A stretch of 45,677 nt of DNA from an uncultured Lachnospiraceae bacterium (GTDB lineage: Bacteria; Bacillota; Clostridia; Lachnospirales; Lachnospiraceae), in the NCBI GenBank assembly GCA_902796595.1, contig CADBPM010000022.1, positions 1 to 45,677 on the forward strand, read 5' to 3'. The notes beneath the pieces are model-generated. The model saw only the letters and a program-made list of their open reading frames with translations. It searched no databases and was not told where the DNA came from. Shown one piece after another: positions 17,481-26,514 of the stretch. Numbering within the stretch: the first letter of the stretch is position 1; every line of letters begins with the position of its first letter. The position numbers were made by a program, and so were the translations under genes.

Positions 17481-18541
17481 CAGAGATAACAATAAATGAA
17501 AATGACGCAGGCGGCAGACTTGATAAATATCTCTGCCGTTTTTTAAAAGAGGCTCCATCAAGTTTTATTTATAAGATGCTCCGTAAAAAGAACATTACTT
17601 TAAATGGGAAAAAGGCTGCCGGAACAGAGAAGCTTTCCGCCGGTGATGCGATAAAGCTTTTTTTATCCGATGAAACAGTTGTTAAATTTGGCGGAAGACC
17701 TTCTGGAAACGGAGGAAATACGGAGAGGCAAAACATTTCAACCGAAATTCCAGAGGAATTCCTTAAGGCAAGTAAACTTGAATGGAAGTTTAAGGAACCT
17801 CAGATAATATATGAGAATAATGACATTTTAGTTATAAATAAGCCCGCGGATGTGCTTTCGCAGCCTGCGGACGGCAGTGAGCCTTCTTTAAATGAATGGA
17901 TATTATCCTATGTGATAAAGAATGGCTTCAGCAAAGATGATTATCTGACTGTACATCCTGCTGCCGCGAACAGGCTTGATAGAAATACCAGCGGTGTGAT
18001 ACTTGCAGGCAAGACTCTTCCGGGTCTTCGTTTTCTTTCTGCCATGATAAAGGAAAGAAAGCTTGACAAATATTACCTTACACTTGTGCAGGGCGAGGTT
18101 AAGGAAAAGGCGCTTGTAACGGCCTATCTTTTGAAATCAAAGACGCATAATCAGGTGAAGATCTTTGACAGGGAAACAGAGGGCGCATCCCTTATAAAGA
18201 CAGAATACACTCCGGTAGGTTGTGCAAACGGACATACTCTTTTGCTTGTGAAGCTTATAACCGGAAAGAGCCATCAGATAAGGGCCCACCTTGCCTACAT
18301 ACATCACCCTGTTTTTGGTGATCCAAAATATGGCATAAAATCTGAGACTGAACTTGCAAAAAGGTGCGGGCTGAGAAGTCAGTTTTTACATTCTTATATG
18401 ACTGTATTTCCTGAAAATACAGATGAACGCTTTGCAGAACTTTCAAGGAAAAAATTTATAGCACCGCTTCCAGAGAATCTCCGACATGTGCTTGAAAGGA
18501 TGGGACTTTTAGAATGCCTTCATGGAATTCACGTGGATTAA
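17477..18541 (+). CDS. RluA/RluD-family pseudouridine synthase with S4 domain
   Basis: A 354-residue large-subunit-type rRNA pseudouridine synthase. The N-terminal S4 domain (about 12-65) is followed by a Gly-rich linker and the catalytic domain, with catalytic Asp168 in NRLDRNTSG and the closing motif GKSHQIRAHLAYIHHPVFGD. The target uridine cannot be read from sequence; RluC or RluD are the closest named types. It overlaps the preceding gene by four bases and the recU gene by 28 bases. Confidence 0.92.
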   Translation: MTEITINENDAGGRLDKYLCRFLKEAPSSFIYKMLRKKNITLNGKKAAGTEKLSAGDAIKLFLSDETVVKFGGRPSGNGGNTERQNISTEIPEEFLKASKLEWKFKEPQIIYENNDILVINKPADVLSQPADGSEPSLNEWILSYVIKNGFSKDDYLTVHPAAANRLDRNTSGVILAGKTLPGLRFLSAMIKERKLDKYYLTLVQGEVKEKALVTAYLLKSKTHNQVKIFDRETEGASLIKTEYTPVGCANGHTLLLVKLITGKSHQIRAHLAYIHHPVFGDPKYGIKSETELAKRCGLRSQFLHSYMTVFPENTDERFAELSRKKFIAPLPENLRHVLERMGLLECLHGIHVD

Positions 18542-19050
18542 GAGGATCTCTTCTTGAAAGCCTTATAAATATGTCTAATGAAAAATATAGGGAAGAGAAG
18601 CTTGCTATTGTTCAAAAAGTTCCTACGCCGATAACGCCGGTAAGGATAGACCCTGATAACAAACAGATAACCCTTGCGTATTTCGACCAGAAAAGTACAG
18701 TCGATTACATAGGGGCTGTGCAGGGCATACCTATATGCTTTGATGCAAAGGAATGTGCGGCAAAAAGCTTTCCGCTTCAAAATGTCCATGCTCACCAGAT
18801 CAGATTTATGAAGGATATGGAAGAGCAGGGCGGTGTTTCCTTCTTTGTCATTTATTTTGCCTTGTGGGAAGAGTATTATTATTGCCCCCTGGTTGAAATG
18901 GAAAAATACTGGGACAGAGCCAAAGATGGCGGCAGAAAGAGCGTAAAATACGAGGAATTTACAGAAGGCTTTAAAATAGGCACGAGAGAAGGCGTTCCTT
19001 TGCATTATCTTGCAGCAATAGAACTTGACCTTGAAAGAAGAGATAACTGA
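18514..19050 (+). CDS. recU: Holliday junction resolvase RecU
   Basis: A 178-residue nuclease that cuts four-way recombination junctions in Firmicutes. Family sequence is clear: NSRGLRGSLLESLIN near the start, QKSTVDYIGAVQG with the catalytic Asp, ICFDAKECA with further acidic and Lys catalytic residues, and FPLQNVHAHQ. The start at 18514 lies inside the end of the upstream gene and is kept because homologues begin at this point; AAAGGA (18495-18500) is the likely ribosome site. In Bacillus recU is next to a penicillin-binding protein gene; here it follows an rRNA-modification gene instead. Confidence 0.93.
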   Translation: MPSWNSRGLRGSLLESLINMSNEKYREEKLAIVQKVPTPITPVRIDPDNKQITLAYFDQKSTVDYIGAVQGIPICFDAKECAAKSFPLQNVHAHQIRFMKDMEEQGGVSFFVIYFALWEEYYYCPLVEMEKYWDRAKDGGRKSVKYEEFTEGFKIGTREGVPLHYLAAIELDLERRDN

Positions 19051-19089
19051 AGAATTTTATCAATATGTGTTTAAGAAAGGCGGTACAAA

Positions 19090-20292
19090 ATGAGCAAAGT
19101 AGTGTCTGAACATGTAAAATGGGTCGGAAAGATCGACTGGGAGCTTAAGAGCTTTCATGGAAATGAACTCTCGACTGACAAGGGGTCTTCTTATAACGCT
19201 TATCTGGTAAGAGGAAGCAAAAAAACTGTTCTTATCGATACAGTCTGGGGACCTTATGACAGAGAATTTGTAGCAAGGCTGCAGCAGGAGATAGACCTTA
19301 AGGATATCGATTATGTGATAATGAATCATAATGAAACGGATCATTCAGGTGCTCTTCCAGAGCTTATGCGTCTTATTCCTGATACTCCGATTTATTGTAC
19401 CGCCAAAGGTCAGACTATCATTAGAGGGCACTACCATGAAGAGTGGAACTTTGTAAATGTTAAGACAGGAGATACTCTTGACCTTGGGGATATAAAGCTT
19501 ACATTTATCGAAGCACCCATGCTTCATTGGCCTGATACCATGTTTACCTATATGGATGCCGGAGAGGGAGAGCATATTTTATTTTCAAATGATGGATTCG
19601 GTCAGCATTATGCAACAGAATCTCTGTTCGATGACTGCGTAGACAAGTCGGAAGTATATCATGAGGCAATGAAATACTGGGTAAATATACTTAACCCTTA
19701 TGCTGCCCAGGCAACAAAGAAGATCAAGGATATCCTTGCCATGAACCTGCCGCTTGATATCATCGCGCCAAGTCATGGTATTATCTGGAGAAGCAATCCT
19801 ACAGAGATTGTGAATAAATACCTTGAATGGGCAAATGCTTATAGTGAAAAGCAAGTCACAATCTTTTACGATACGATGTGGGAATCAACAAGAAAGATTG
19901 GTGAAGCAATAGCAAAGGGAATTTGTGAGGAAAAGCCTGAGTATACAGTTAAGCTTTTCAATGCAGGAAAAGAAGATAAAAATGATATTGCCACAGAGGT
20001 CTTCAAGGCTAAGGCTGTCCTTGTAGGCTCACCTACCATCAATTTGGGCTATGCATACTCTATCGCAGGAATGATGGAGCTTATAAAGGGGCTTCGTTTT
20101 AAGAATAAAAAAGCTGCTGCATTTGGCAGCTGCGGCTGGGGTGGCGGTGCTGTAAAGCAGCTTACAGAAAAGCTTAAGACAGCCGGTTTTGAAGTTGCAA
20201 ATGATGGTTTTGAAAAAATGTGGGTTCCGGATGAATCTGTTCTTAAAGAAGCAGAGGAATACGGCAGAAATTTTGCAAAAGACCTTGACTGA
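19090..20292 (+). CDS. Flavodiiron protein (FprA-type A flavoprotein)
   Basis: A 400-residue enzyme that reduces oxygen to water or nitric oxide to nitrous oxide in anaerobes. The N-terminal metallo-beta-lactamase-like domain carries the diiron ligands His80, Glu82, Asp84, His85 (HNETDH), His146, Asp168 and His229, all present. The C-terminal flavodoxin domain (from about 255) binds FMN; STRKIGEA is its phosphate-binding loop. No rubredoxin domain is fused, so an outside electron donor is needed. AAAGGCGG (19076-19083) is the ribosome site. The glutaredoxin-like gene follows by 28 bases. Confidence 0.95.
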   Translation: MSKVVSEHVKWVGKIDWELKSFHGNELSTDKGSSYNAYLVRGSKKTVLIDTVWGPYDREFVARLQQEIDLKDIDYVIMNHNETDHSGALPELMRLIPDTPIYCTAKGQTIIRGHYHEEWNFVNVKTGDTLDLGDIKLTFIEAPMLHWPDTMFTYMDAGEGEHILFSNDGFGQHYATESLFDDCVDKSEVYHEAMKYWVNILNPYAAQATKKIKDILAMNLPLDIIAPSHGIIWRSNPTEIVNKYLEWANAYSEKQVTIFYDTMWESTRKIGEAIAKGICEEKPEYTVKLFNAGKEDKNDIATEVFKAKAVLVGSPTINLGYAYSIAGMMELIKGLRFKNKKAAAFGSCGWGGGAVKQLTEKLKTAGFEVANDGFEKMWVPDESVLKEAEEYGRNFAKDLD

Positions 20293-20320
20293 CAGAGTGT
20301 TGAAATAAATTGGAGGATAT

Positions 20321-20629
20321 ATGATCAAGATATTTGGCATGCATACATGCCCATATTGTGACTTTTTACAGCCACAGATTAAAGGAAGAGAAGAATTTAA
20401 CTATATCGATATAGGTGCTGATGTTAGAAATATGCATGAATTCATGGATTTAAGGGATAACAGACCTGAGTTTGACCATTCAAAAGAAATCGGAGATATC
20501 GGTATTCCTTGCTTTCTTTTTGAAGACGGAAGAGTTTCCCTTGATCCTGCTGATGCCGGATTGGTAGAGTATTCTGGTGCGTCAGCCTGCTCAATAGAAG
20601 ATCATAAGGCAGGTAAGAATGGATGTTAA
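20321..20629 (+). CDS. Glutaredoxin-like thiol protein
   Basis: A 102-residue thioredoxin-fold protein with active site TCPYC near residue 10 and a cis-Pro loop GIPCFLF. It probably reduces disulfides in the cytoplasm. Which reductant serves it is unclear, as many Clostridia lack glutathione. GGAGG (20312-20316) precedes the ATG. It sits between the flavodiiron gene and the MATE gene and overlaps the latter by seven bases, so the three likely form one unit with an oxidative or nitrosative stress theme. Confidence 0.85.
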   Translation: MIKIFGMHTCPYCDFLQPQIKGREEFNYIDIGADVRNMHEFMDLRDNRPEFDHSKEIGDIGIPCFLFEDGRVSLDPADAGLVEYSGASACSIEDHKAGKNGC

Positions 20630-21915
20630 AACGTTTTGCCCGCTTCGTTTCCCTAAATATCCTTGGAATGATAGGCTTGTCTTTCTATATTCTTGCTGAT
20701 ACCTATTTTATTTCCAAGGGTATCGGAGCAGACGGACTTACTTCACTGAATCTTGCACTGCCGGTGTACAATCTCATCTATGGAATCGGTATGATGACTG
20801 GAGTCGGCGGTGCAACCTTATTCTCGATAAGAAAAGCAGAAGGTAAAGATAAGACCGAGGGCAATAAAATATTTACAAATGTTATATTGACTCTGACCAT
20901 CTTTGCCATCTGCTTTATTTTAACCGGATTATTTTTTTCGGGTAATATATCAAGACTGCTTGGTGCCAATGATGCGGTTTATGAAATGACAAGAATATAT
21001 CTTAAGGTTGTTCTTCTTTTTTCACCTGCATTTATGCTCAATTCGGTTATAATGACCTTTGTTAGAAATGATGGAGCTCCGGGGCTTGCCATGGCTGCAA
21101 CACTTTCGGGAAGCTTCTTCAATATCGTTATGGACTATATCCTGATATTTCCGGCTGGACTTGGAATGCTTGGAGCTGTTCTTGCGACAGGCTTTTCTCC
21201 TGTGGTGGGCATGCTTGTCATGTCGGTGCATTTTATAAGAAAAAGAAATTCTTTCTGCCTTATAAAGACCAAACTTTCGCCTGCGATCCTTGGCAAGGTT
21301 TTTGCGCTTGGTCTGCCGTCATTTATTACCGAATTGTCAGCAGGAATTGTTATAATTGTTTTTAACATGCTTTTTCTTAAATATGCCGGAAATACAGGTG
21401 TGGCTGCGTATGGAGTCATTGCCAACATTGCACTTGTTACCAATGCAATGTTTAACGGCGTGGCGCAGGGCTCACAGCCTCTTGTAAGCGAAAGCGCCGG
21501 GGCTGGTAACAGGCGTGATATGAAGTTTATCTTATTCATGGCTGTTTTAACAGTATGCACTATTGCAGGACTTGCCTACCTTGGACTTTTTGTAAATAAG
21601 GGATGGGTAGTCGGTGTGTTTAACAGCGAAAAAAACACTGTTTTACAAAAGATTGCAGAAAATGGACTTGTTCTTTATTTTATCTCCCTGCCTTTTACAG
21701 GTATAAATATCGTAATGGCGTCCTTTTTTGCAGCATCAGGAAGTCCAGTACCGGGTCAGATCATTTCATCCTTACGAGGGTTTATCCTTGCGATACCGGT
21801 ACCATTTGTAATGGCGGTTCTTTTTAAAATAACAGGTATATGGCTTGCCCTTCCTGTAACAGAAATGCTCACATTTGCGGTGGGGCTTGTTATGCTTAAT
21901 GCAGCGAAAGACTGA
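20623..21915 (+). CDS. MATE-family efflux transporter
   Basis: A 430-residue polytopic membrane protein with about twelve hydrophobic segments arranged as two similar halves, typical of multidrug and toxic compound extrusion pumps driven by Na+ or H+. The motif DTYFISKGIGADGLTSLNLALP-like region in the first helices is characteristic of the family. It begins inside the end of the glutaredoxin-like gene. The substrate cannot be predicted. It is slightly shorter than the usual 440-460 residues. Confidence 0.92.
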   Translation: MLKRFARFVSLNILGMIGLSFYILADTYFISKGIGADGLTSLNLALPVYNLIYGIGMMTGVGGATLFSIRKAEGKDKTEGNKIFTNVILTLTIFAICFILTGLFFSGNISRLLGANDAVYEMTRIYLKVVLLFSPAFMLNSVIMTFVRNDGAPGLAMAATLSGSFFNIVMDYILIFPAGLGMLGAVLATGFSPVVGMLVMSVHFIRKRNSFCLIKTKLSPAILGKVFALGLPSFITELSAGIVIIVFNMLFLKYAGNTGVAAYGVIANIALVTNAMFNGVAQGSQPLVSESAGAGNRRDMKFILFMAVLTVCTIAGLAYLGLFVNKGWVVGVFNSEKNTVLQKIAENGLVLYFISLPFTGINIVMASFFAASGSPVPGQIISSLRGFILAIPVPFVMAVLFKITGIWLALPVTEMLTFAVGLVMLNAAKD

Positions 21916-21924
21916 TTTTTACCT

Positions 21925-21951
21925 TTGCTCCTTGCATCATTATTTTATACT
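21925..21951 (+). promoter_or_regulatory. Candidate promoter of the feoAB gene
   Basis: TTGCTC (21925-21930) and TATACT (21946-21951) are separated by 15 bases, shorter than ideal, in the 58-base gap before the fused iron transporter gene. No clear Fur or DtxR box could be recognised by eye. Confidence 0.35.
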
Positions 21952-21973
21952 TGAATAAACATGAGGATAAACT

Positions 21974-24334
21974 ATGAATTTGAATGAACTTGCGATAGGT
22001 CATAAGGCGAGAGTGGATATTGTCGGCGGTGATGGAGCACTGAGACAGCACTTTCTTGATATGGGCATTATCCCGGGAGAAATAATTGAACTTGTTAAAT
22101 TCGCTCCAATGGGAGATCCCATGGAATTTCGTATACAGAACTATGAACTTACTCTTAGAAAAGATGATGCAGCCCGCATCAAGGTAACAGAAGTAGGCAA
22201 AGAAGAAATCAATACAGTCAGACCGGCAAAGACTGCAGGTAAAAAAGAATCTGCTCACCCGCGCATTGGTGAGGATAAGAAGGAAGTTCGTTCAAATAAG
22301 GAACGTATGGAAGAAAAGATTGCGGGCAGAACATATACATTTGCTCTTGCAGGCAATCAGAATTGTGGCAAGACGACCCTCTTTAATGCACTTACTGGAA
22401 GCAATCAGCATGTTGGCAACTTTCCGGGAGTTACAGTGGATAGAAAATGCGGTCCGATCAAGGGACATCCTGAAACTGAAGTAGTAGACCTTCCGGGAAT
22501 TTATTCTCTGTCGCCTTATACAAATGAGGAAATAGTTTCAAGGCGTTATATTCTCGACGAGAAGCCAACTGCGATCATAAATATAATCGATGCCACAAAT
22601 ATCGAAAGAAATCTTTATCTTACCATGCAGCTGCTTGAACTGGACATACCTATGGTCCTTGCTATAAACATGATGGATGAACTGCGTGGCAATGGTGGTT
22701 CTATCCGTATAAATGAAATGGAAGAACTCCTGCAGATACCTGTCGTGCCGATTTCCGCAGCTAAAAATGAAGGCATTCAAGAGCTTATAAATCATGCTAT
22801 TCATGTGGCAAAGTACAACGAGAGACCGCAAAGAAAAGATTTCTGTGATAAAAATGAGCATGGTGGAGCTGTACACAGAGCTATCCATGGTGCCATGAAT
22901 CTTATTGAAGATCATGCTGAAAGAGCAGGGATACCTGTCCGCTTTGCGGCAAGCAAGCTTATTGAAGGTGATAAACTTGTAGAAGAAGCCTTGAACCTCG
23001 ATAATAATGAAGCGGATATGATGGGGCATATTGTGTCGCAGATGGAAAGGGAGAGAGGTCTTGATAAGGCAGCTGCTATTGCCGATATGAGATTTTCATT
23101 TATACATAAGCTCTGTGATGCTACAGTTGTCAAACCTCATGAAAGCAAAGAACATGAACGAAGCAGAAAGATAGATCAGGTTCTTACAGGAAAATGGACC
23201 GCAATTCCTTTATTTGTGCTCATAATGGTTCTTGTGTTTTTACTGACCTTTAATGTAATCGGAGCTTTTTTTCAGGACTTGCTTGCCAAGGGAATAGAAT
23301 ATCTGACAGAGCTTGTGGATAAAGGGCTTACAGGTTTAAATGTATCGCCAGCACTCCATTCGCTTGCTGTTGATGGAATATTTAACGGTGTAGGTTCAGT
23401 CCTTTCATTTGTGCCTATAATCGTTGTTTTGTTTTTCTTTTTGTCATTACTTGAAGACAGCGGGTATATGGCGCGTGTTGCATTTGTAATGGATAAACTC
23501 CTTAGAAAAATAGGACTTTCAGGCAGATCAATAGTTCCGCTTCTTATAGGATTTGGCTGTTCGGTTCCGGCAACAATGTCAACAAGGACCCTTCCTTCAA
23601 GGCGAGACAGAAGAATGACAACGCTTCTGATACCATTTATGAGCTGTTCTGCCAAAATGCCTATTTATGCATTTTTCGCAGATGCATTTTTCCCTGAATA
23701 TAAAGCACTTGTAATGGTCTGTCTTTACTTTGGCGGAATCGCAATGGCGATACTCATTGCATTTATAGGTAAAAATACAGTCTTTAAGGGCGAGGCGGTG
23801 CCATTTGTAATGGAACTTCCTAATTATAGAATGCCGGCGCCTAAGAATGTTCTTCATCTTATGTGGGACAAGGCAAAAGATTTCCTTCAGAGAGCATTCA
23901 GTGTCATTTTTATAGCTACAATAATTGTCTGGTTCCTGCAAAGCTTCGATTTTGGTTTAAATATGGTAGCAGACCAGCAAAATTCAATCCTTGCGTGGGT
24001 TGCTGGAATAATAGCTCCAGTATTTAAACCACTTGCCTTAAACGACTGGAGGATAGTGACAGCTGTTATATCAGGCTTCATGGCAAAGGAAAGCATAGTT
24101 TCCATGATTTCGGTACTTTATGGTAGCAGTGCAGCGCTTACAGGTACTTTGACCGGAGTGCAGGCGGCATCCTTCCTTACTTTCTGTCTGCTTTACAATC
24201 CTTGTGTGGCTGCAGTTGCATCCATAAAGAGGGAAAGAGGTACAAAATATGCGCTAATAATGGTTGTATTCCAGTGCGTTGTTGCATGGTTTGCGGCATT
24301 GATTGTAAGAGGTGTGGGTGTGCTTATCTTTTAA
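21974..24334 (+). CDS. feoB: Ferrous iron transporter, FeoA-FeoB fusion
   Basis: A 786-residue fusion for Fe(II) uptake. Residues 1-73 form a FeoA SH3-like domain; a charged linker (about 75-118) leads to the FeoB GTPase domain with G1 GNQNCGKT (127-134), G3 DLPG (172-175) and G4 NMMD (232-235). The rest is the membrane channel, with the conserved GFGCSVPATMSTRTL and further gate helices. Most bacteria encode FeoA separately; fused forms are known in Bacteroidetes and some Clostridia. GAGG (21963-21966) precedes the ATG. No FeoC-like gene follows. Confidence 0.95.
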   Translation: MNLNELAIGHKARVDIVGGDGALRQHFLDMGIIPGEIIELVKFAPMGDPMEFRIQNYELTLRKDDAARIKVTEVGKEEINTVRPAKTAGKKESAHPRIGEDKKEVRSNKERMEEKIAGRTYTFALAGNQNCGKTTLFNALTGSNQHVGNFPGVTVDRKCGPIKGHPETEVVDLPGIYSLSPYTNEEIVSRRYILDEKPTAIINIIDATNIERNLYLTMQLLELDIPMVLAINMMDELRGNGGSIRINEMEELLQIPVVPISAAKNEGIQELINHAIHVAKYNERPQRKDFCDKNEHGGAVHRAIHGAMNLIEDHAERAGIPVRFAASKLIEGDKLVEEALNLDNNEADMMGHIVSQMERERGLDKAAAIADMRFSFIHKLCDATVVKPHESKEHERSRKIDQVLTGKWTAIPLFVLIMVLVFLLTFNVIGAFFQDLLAKGIEYLTELVDKGLTGLNVSPALHSLAVDGIFNGVGSVLSFVPIIVVLFFFLSLLEDSGYMARVAFVMDKLLRKIGLSGRSIVPLLIGFGCSVPATMSTRTLPSRRDRRMTTLLIPFMSCSAKMPIYAFFADAFFPEYKALVMVCLYFGGIAMAILIAFIGKNTVFKGEAVPFVMELPNYRMPAPKNVLHLMWDKAKDFLQRAFSVIFIATIIVWFLQSFDFGLNMVADQQNSILAWVAGIIAPVFKPLALNDWRIVTAVISGFMAKESIVSMISVLYGSSAALTGTLTGVQAASFLTFCLLYNPCVAAVASIKRERGTKYALIMVVFQCVVAWFAALIVRGVGVLIF

Positions 24335-24409
24335 GATATCAGATATTGTTGTGATCAAGCAAAGAACTGAGAATGAAGGCTGAGTTTCTTTGGATGTAAT
24401 AAAAATAGC

Positions 24410-24444
24410 TATCGTAAACGAAATAAGTAATTTCGTTTACGATA
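24410..24444. other. Perfect 15-bp inverted repeat at the edge of R2
   Basis: TATCGTAAACGAAAT (24410-24424) and ATTTCGTTTACGATA (24430-24444) pair perfectly around a 5-base loop. The right arm belongs to repeat R2. On the - strand the hairpin is followed by GCTATTTTTATT, so it could terminate - strand transcription, but no - strand gene is nearby. It may be the terminus of the R2 element. Confidence 0.6.
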
Positions 24445-24514
24445 AACGTCGCCGAGAATTAATGTTGGATAGAGCAGGCTATATCCGCAATTATTTTCTT
24501 CGCTTACTATAAAT
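24426..24514 (+). repeat. R2 palindromic repeat, copy 1
   Basis: About 89 bases that recur in inverted orientation at 45589-45677 with differences confined almost wholly to the centre. The element is an imperfect long palindrome: GCCGAGAATTAATG on the left is mirrored by AATTATTTTCTTCGC on the right around a GGATAG...TATCC core. It runs directly into repeat R3. No coding capacity or transposase; the family is unnamed to me. Confidence 0.8.
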
Positions 24515-24655
24515 ACAATACAGGTCATAATAGACATTAAAACTGGCTTGTGATAAACTAATTTTAAAGTGTATAAAGAAAATGGTTCTTTACAGGTAAG
24601 ACACTTTAAAGGAGTTATCACAGGTCTTTTTTGCTTTTTAGGGGATTAAAAAGGG
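24511..24655 (+). repeat. R3 structured repeat, copy 1 (between feoAB and glgA)
   Basis: A direct copy of this element lies at 26515-26660. A conserved single-stranded lead (AATACAGG, then CATAATAGACATTAAAAC) precedes a two-part hairpin: outer stem GGCTTGTGATAA (24545-24556) with TTATCACAGGTC (24615-24626), inner stem TTTAAAGTGT (24563-24572) with ACACTTTAAA (24601-24610), and an apical stem AAAGAA/TTCTTT (24575-24591). An AGGTAA stretch (24594-24599) lies in the internal loop and is conserved as AGGCAA in the other copy. See the finding on covariation. Confidence 0.8.
24545..24632 (+). terminator. Long-hairpin terminator within R3 copy 1
   Basis: The R3 hairpin is followed by six T residues (24627-24632) and a further T-rich tract. 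In this place it would end transcripts coming from feoAB, 210 bases upstream, or act as an attenuator in a glgA leader. The outer stem contains two G-U wobble pairs. Confidence 0.65.
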
Positions 24656-24662
24656 GGCAGAG

Positions 24663-24705
24663 GAGACAATTAAAAATAGAGTGGAATATTTCAACCAGAA
24701 TATAG
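24663..24705 (+). pseudogene. Remnant matching the 3' part of hisZ
   Basis: These 43 bases match hisZ positions 27938-27980 at 38 of 43 sites, including 23 identical bases in a row (24683-24705). In frame they encode ETIKNRVEYFNQNI, against EAIKKREEYFNQNI in HisZ. The frame stops at a TAG a few codons upstream and runs to a stop near 24752. No start codon with a good ribosome site is apparent. I read it as a gene fragment left by duplication or rearrangement. Confidence 0.5.
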
Positions 24706-24776
24706 TACCATTTTCCGGCATGCTTATGAAAATATGTGAAGAGCAGATATAGAGTTTATACGGAAAGGATAAAACC

Positions 24777-26474
24777 ATGGCAGAGACAAAAATCAAGGGG
24801 AAAACAACAGTGAAGAACGACGCTGAAAACGACAAAGTGATGACGAAGAAAAAGACATCTAAAAGAACAAATAAAAATCAGGCGACGAAGAAAACTTCTG
24901 AGAAGAAGACCACAATGAAAAAGGATATAAAGCCTAAGGTGGCTGATTCAAAAATAGAGATGGATGAAGTCAGTCTGAAGAAAGCAAATGAAGTGGCAGT
25001 AGTTCAGTATAAAGAGCCTCGCAGAAGTGTTGCGTTTATAGGTTCTGAATGTCATCCATTTGTTAAGACAGGTGGTCTCGGTGATGTGATGTATGCGCTT
25101 CCGCGAGAACTTGCAAAGATGAACTGTGATGTCCGGGTGATATTGCCGCGTTATGAATGCATACCATGGAAATATCAGGAGAAAATGGAATATCGCGGTG
25201 AGTTCTATATGAACCTCGGAAATACCGGACGCAATGTATATGTCGGCATCATGGAATATGCAGAAGACGGGGTTGTCTATGATTTTATCGACAATCAGGA
25301 ATTCTTTTCCGGTCCGAAACCTTATATCAATCTGATCGACGATATCCCTAAATTCTGCCTTTTTTCAAAGGCAGCCCTTGCGGCACTGAACTTTTTGAAC
25401 TGGATACCGGATATCGTTCATTGTCATGATTGGCAGGCAGCCCTTGTGCCGGCTTATCTTCGTACATTGTTTGAGGGAACGCCGGTGGGACGCGCAAAGT
25501 CAATCCTTACTATTCACAATTTACGCTTTCAGGGAATATATGACATAAAGTCAATCCGTTACTGGACAGGACTTCCGGATTATGTTTTTGATAATCCCGG
25601 ACTTTTTGGTCAGAAATGGCTGGATGCAAACATCATGAAAGGCGGTCTCGCATTTGCGGACCGTATCACGACAGTAAGCCCGAATTATGCGGGAGAAATA
25701 CAGTCAGGAGAATATGGCGAGGGTCTGGACGAACATCTTCGTTTTCATAATTGCAAACTGAGGGGAATTATAAATGGTATAGATTATGAAATGTGGAACC
25801 CTGCGACTGATGCTTCTTTTGCGGTACATTATGATCGTGAAAGTATGGTACAGGGGAAGAAAGCCAATAAGCTTGCGTTGCAGAAGGAGCTTGGACTTGA
25901 AGAGGATGAGAACAAGTATGTGATCGGTCTCATATCAAGACTTACAAACCAAAAAGGTCTCGATCTTGTGAATGATATTGTTCCGAATGTGCTGGATGAA
26001 TTCACACAGATAATTGTGCTAGGAACGGGAGATAAGAATTACGAGAATTCCTTCAGAAATTACGAGAACAACTATCATGGACGCTTTAGTGCCTGCATCC
26101 AGTATGACGAAGCAAGGGCACATAGGATATATGCCGGAGCAGATGCGCTCCTTGTGCCGTCAAAATTTGAACCTTGCGGTCTTACTCAGCTTAATGCGAT
26201 GCATTATGGTACGATACCGATTGTTCGTGAGACGGGTGGATTAAAGGACACAGTGGAACCTTACAATCAGTATAGCGGAAGCGGTAACGGATTTACATTT
26301 GACCGTTATGAATCCGGGCTGCTGCTGGATGCTATCAATCGCTCCAAGACATTGTATTTTACCGAGAGAGAATACTGGGATATGATGGCACTCAGGGACA
26401 TGGATAAGGATGTTTCGTGGCAAAATTCCGCAAGGCAGTATAAGAACCTGTATCTTGAACTGACACCATGGTAA
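24777..26474 (+). CDS. glgA: Glycogen synthase with Lys-rich N-terminal tail
   Basis: Transfers glucose from ADP-glucose to growing glycogen (family GT5). The catalytic part starts at about residue 83 with SVAFIGSECHPFVKTGGLGDV, holding the ADP-glucose-binding KTGGLGDV (97-104). HCHDWQAALVPAYL and PSKFEPCGLTQLNAMHYGTIP are further family motifs, the latter with the catalytic Glu. The first 54 residues hold 18 lysines with many Thr and Ser, a disordered, histone-H1-like tail not part of the normal 480-residue enzyme. The gene stands alone between two direct R3 repeats and uses CGT/CGC arginine codons more than its neighbours. No other glycogen gene is in the window. Confidence 0.93.
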   Translation: MAETKIKGKTTVKNDAENDKVMTKKKTSKRTNKNQATKKTSEKKTTMKKDIKPKVADSKIEMDEVSLKKANEVAVVQYKEPRRSVAFIGSECHPFVKTGGLGDVMYALPRELAKMNCDVRVILPRYECIPWKYQEKMEYRGEFYMNLGNTGRNVYVGIMEYAEDGVVYDFIDNQEFFSGPKPYINLIDDIPKFCLFSKAALAALNFLNWIPDIVHCHDWQAALVPAYLRTLFEGTPVGRAKSILTIHNLRFQGIYDIKSIRYWTGLPDYVFDNPGLFGQKWLDANIMKGGLAFADRITTVSPNYAGEIQSGEYGEGLDEHLRFHNCKLRGIINGIDYEMWNPATDASFAVHYDRESMVQGKKANKLALQKELGLEEDENKYVIGLISRLTNQKGLDLVNDIVPNVLDEFTQIIVLGTGDKNYENSFRNYENNYHGRFSACIQYDEARAHRIYAGADALLVPSKFEPCGLTQLNAMHYGTIPIVRETGGLKDTVEPYNQYSGSGNGFTFDRYESGLLLDAINRSKTLYFTEREYWDMMALRDMDKDVSWQNSARQYKNLYLELTPW

Positions 26475-26514
26475 GGTGAGAAGGGTTGAAATGAGACTTG
26501 CCGCTTCAAGCTAT

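Noticed and set aside
24358..24394. Hairpin CAAAGAACTGAG / CTGAGTTTCTTTG after feoAB as a terminator
   Set aside because: The stem needs a bulge and a mismatch and no T-run follows; the R3 hairpin downstream is a better terminator.
24409..24621. 70-codon open frame on the - strand
   Set aside because: It spans R2 and R3 repeats, has no ribosome site and shares its sequence with the R2 copy at the window end.
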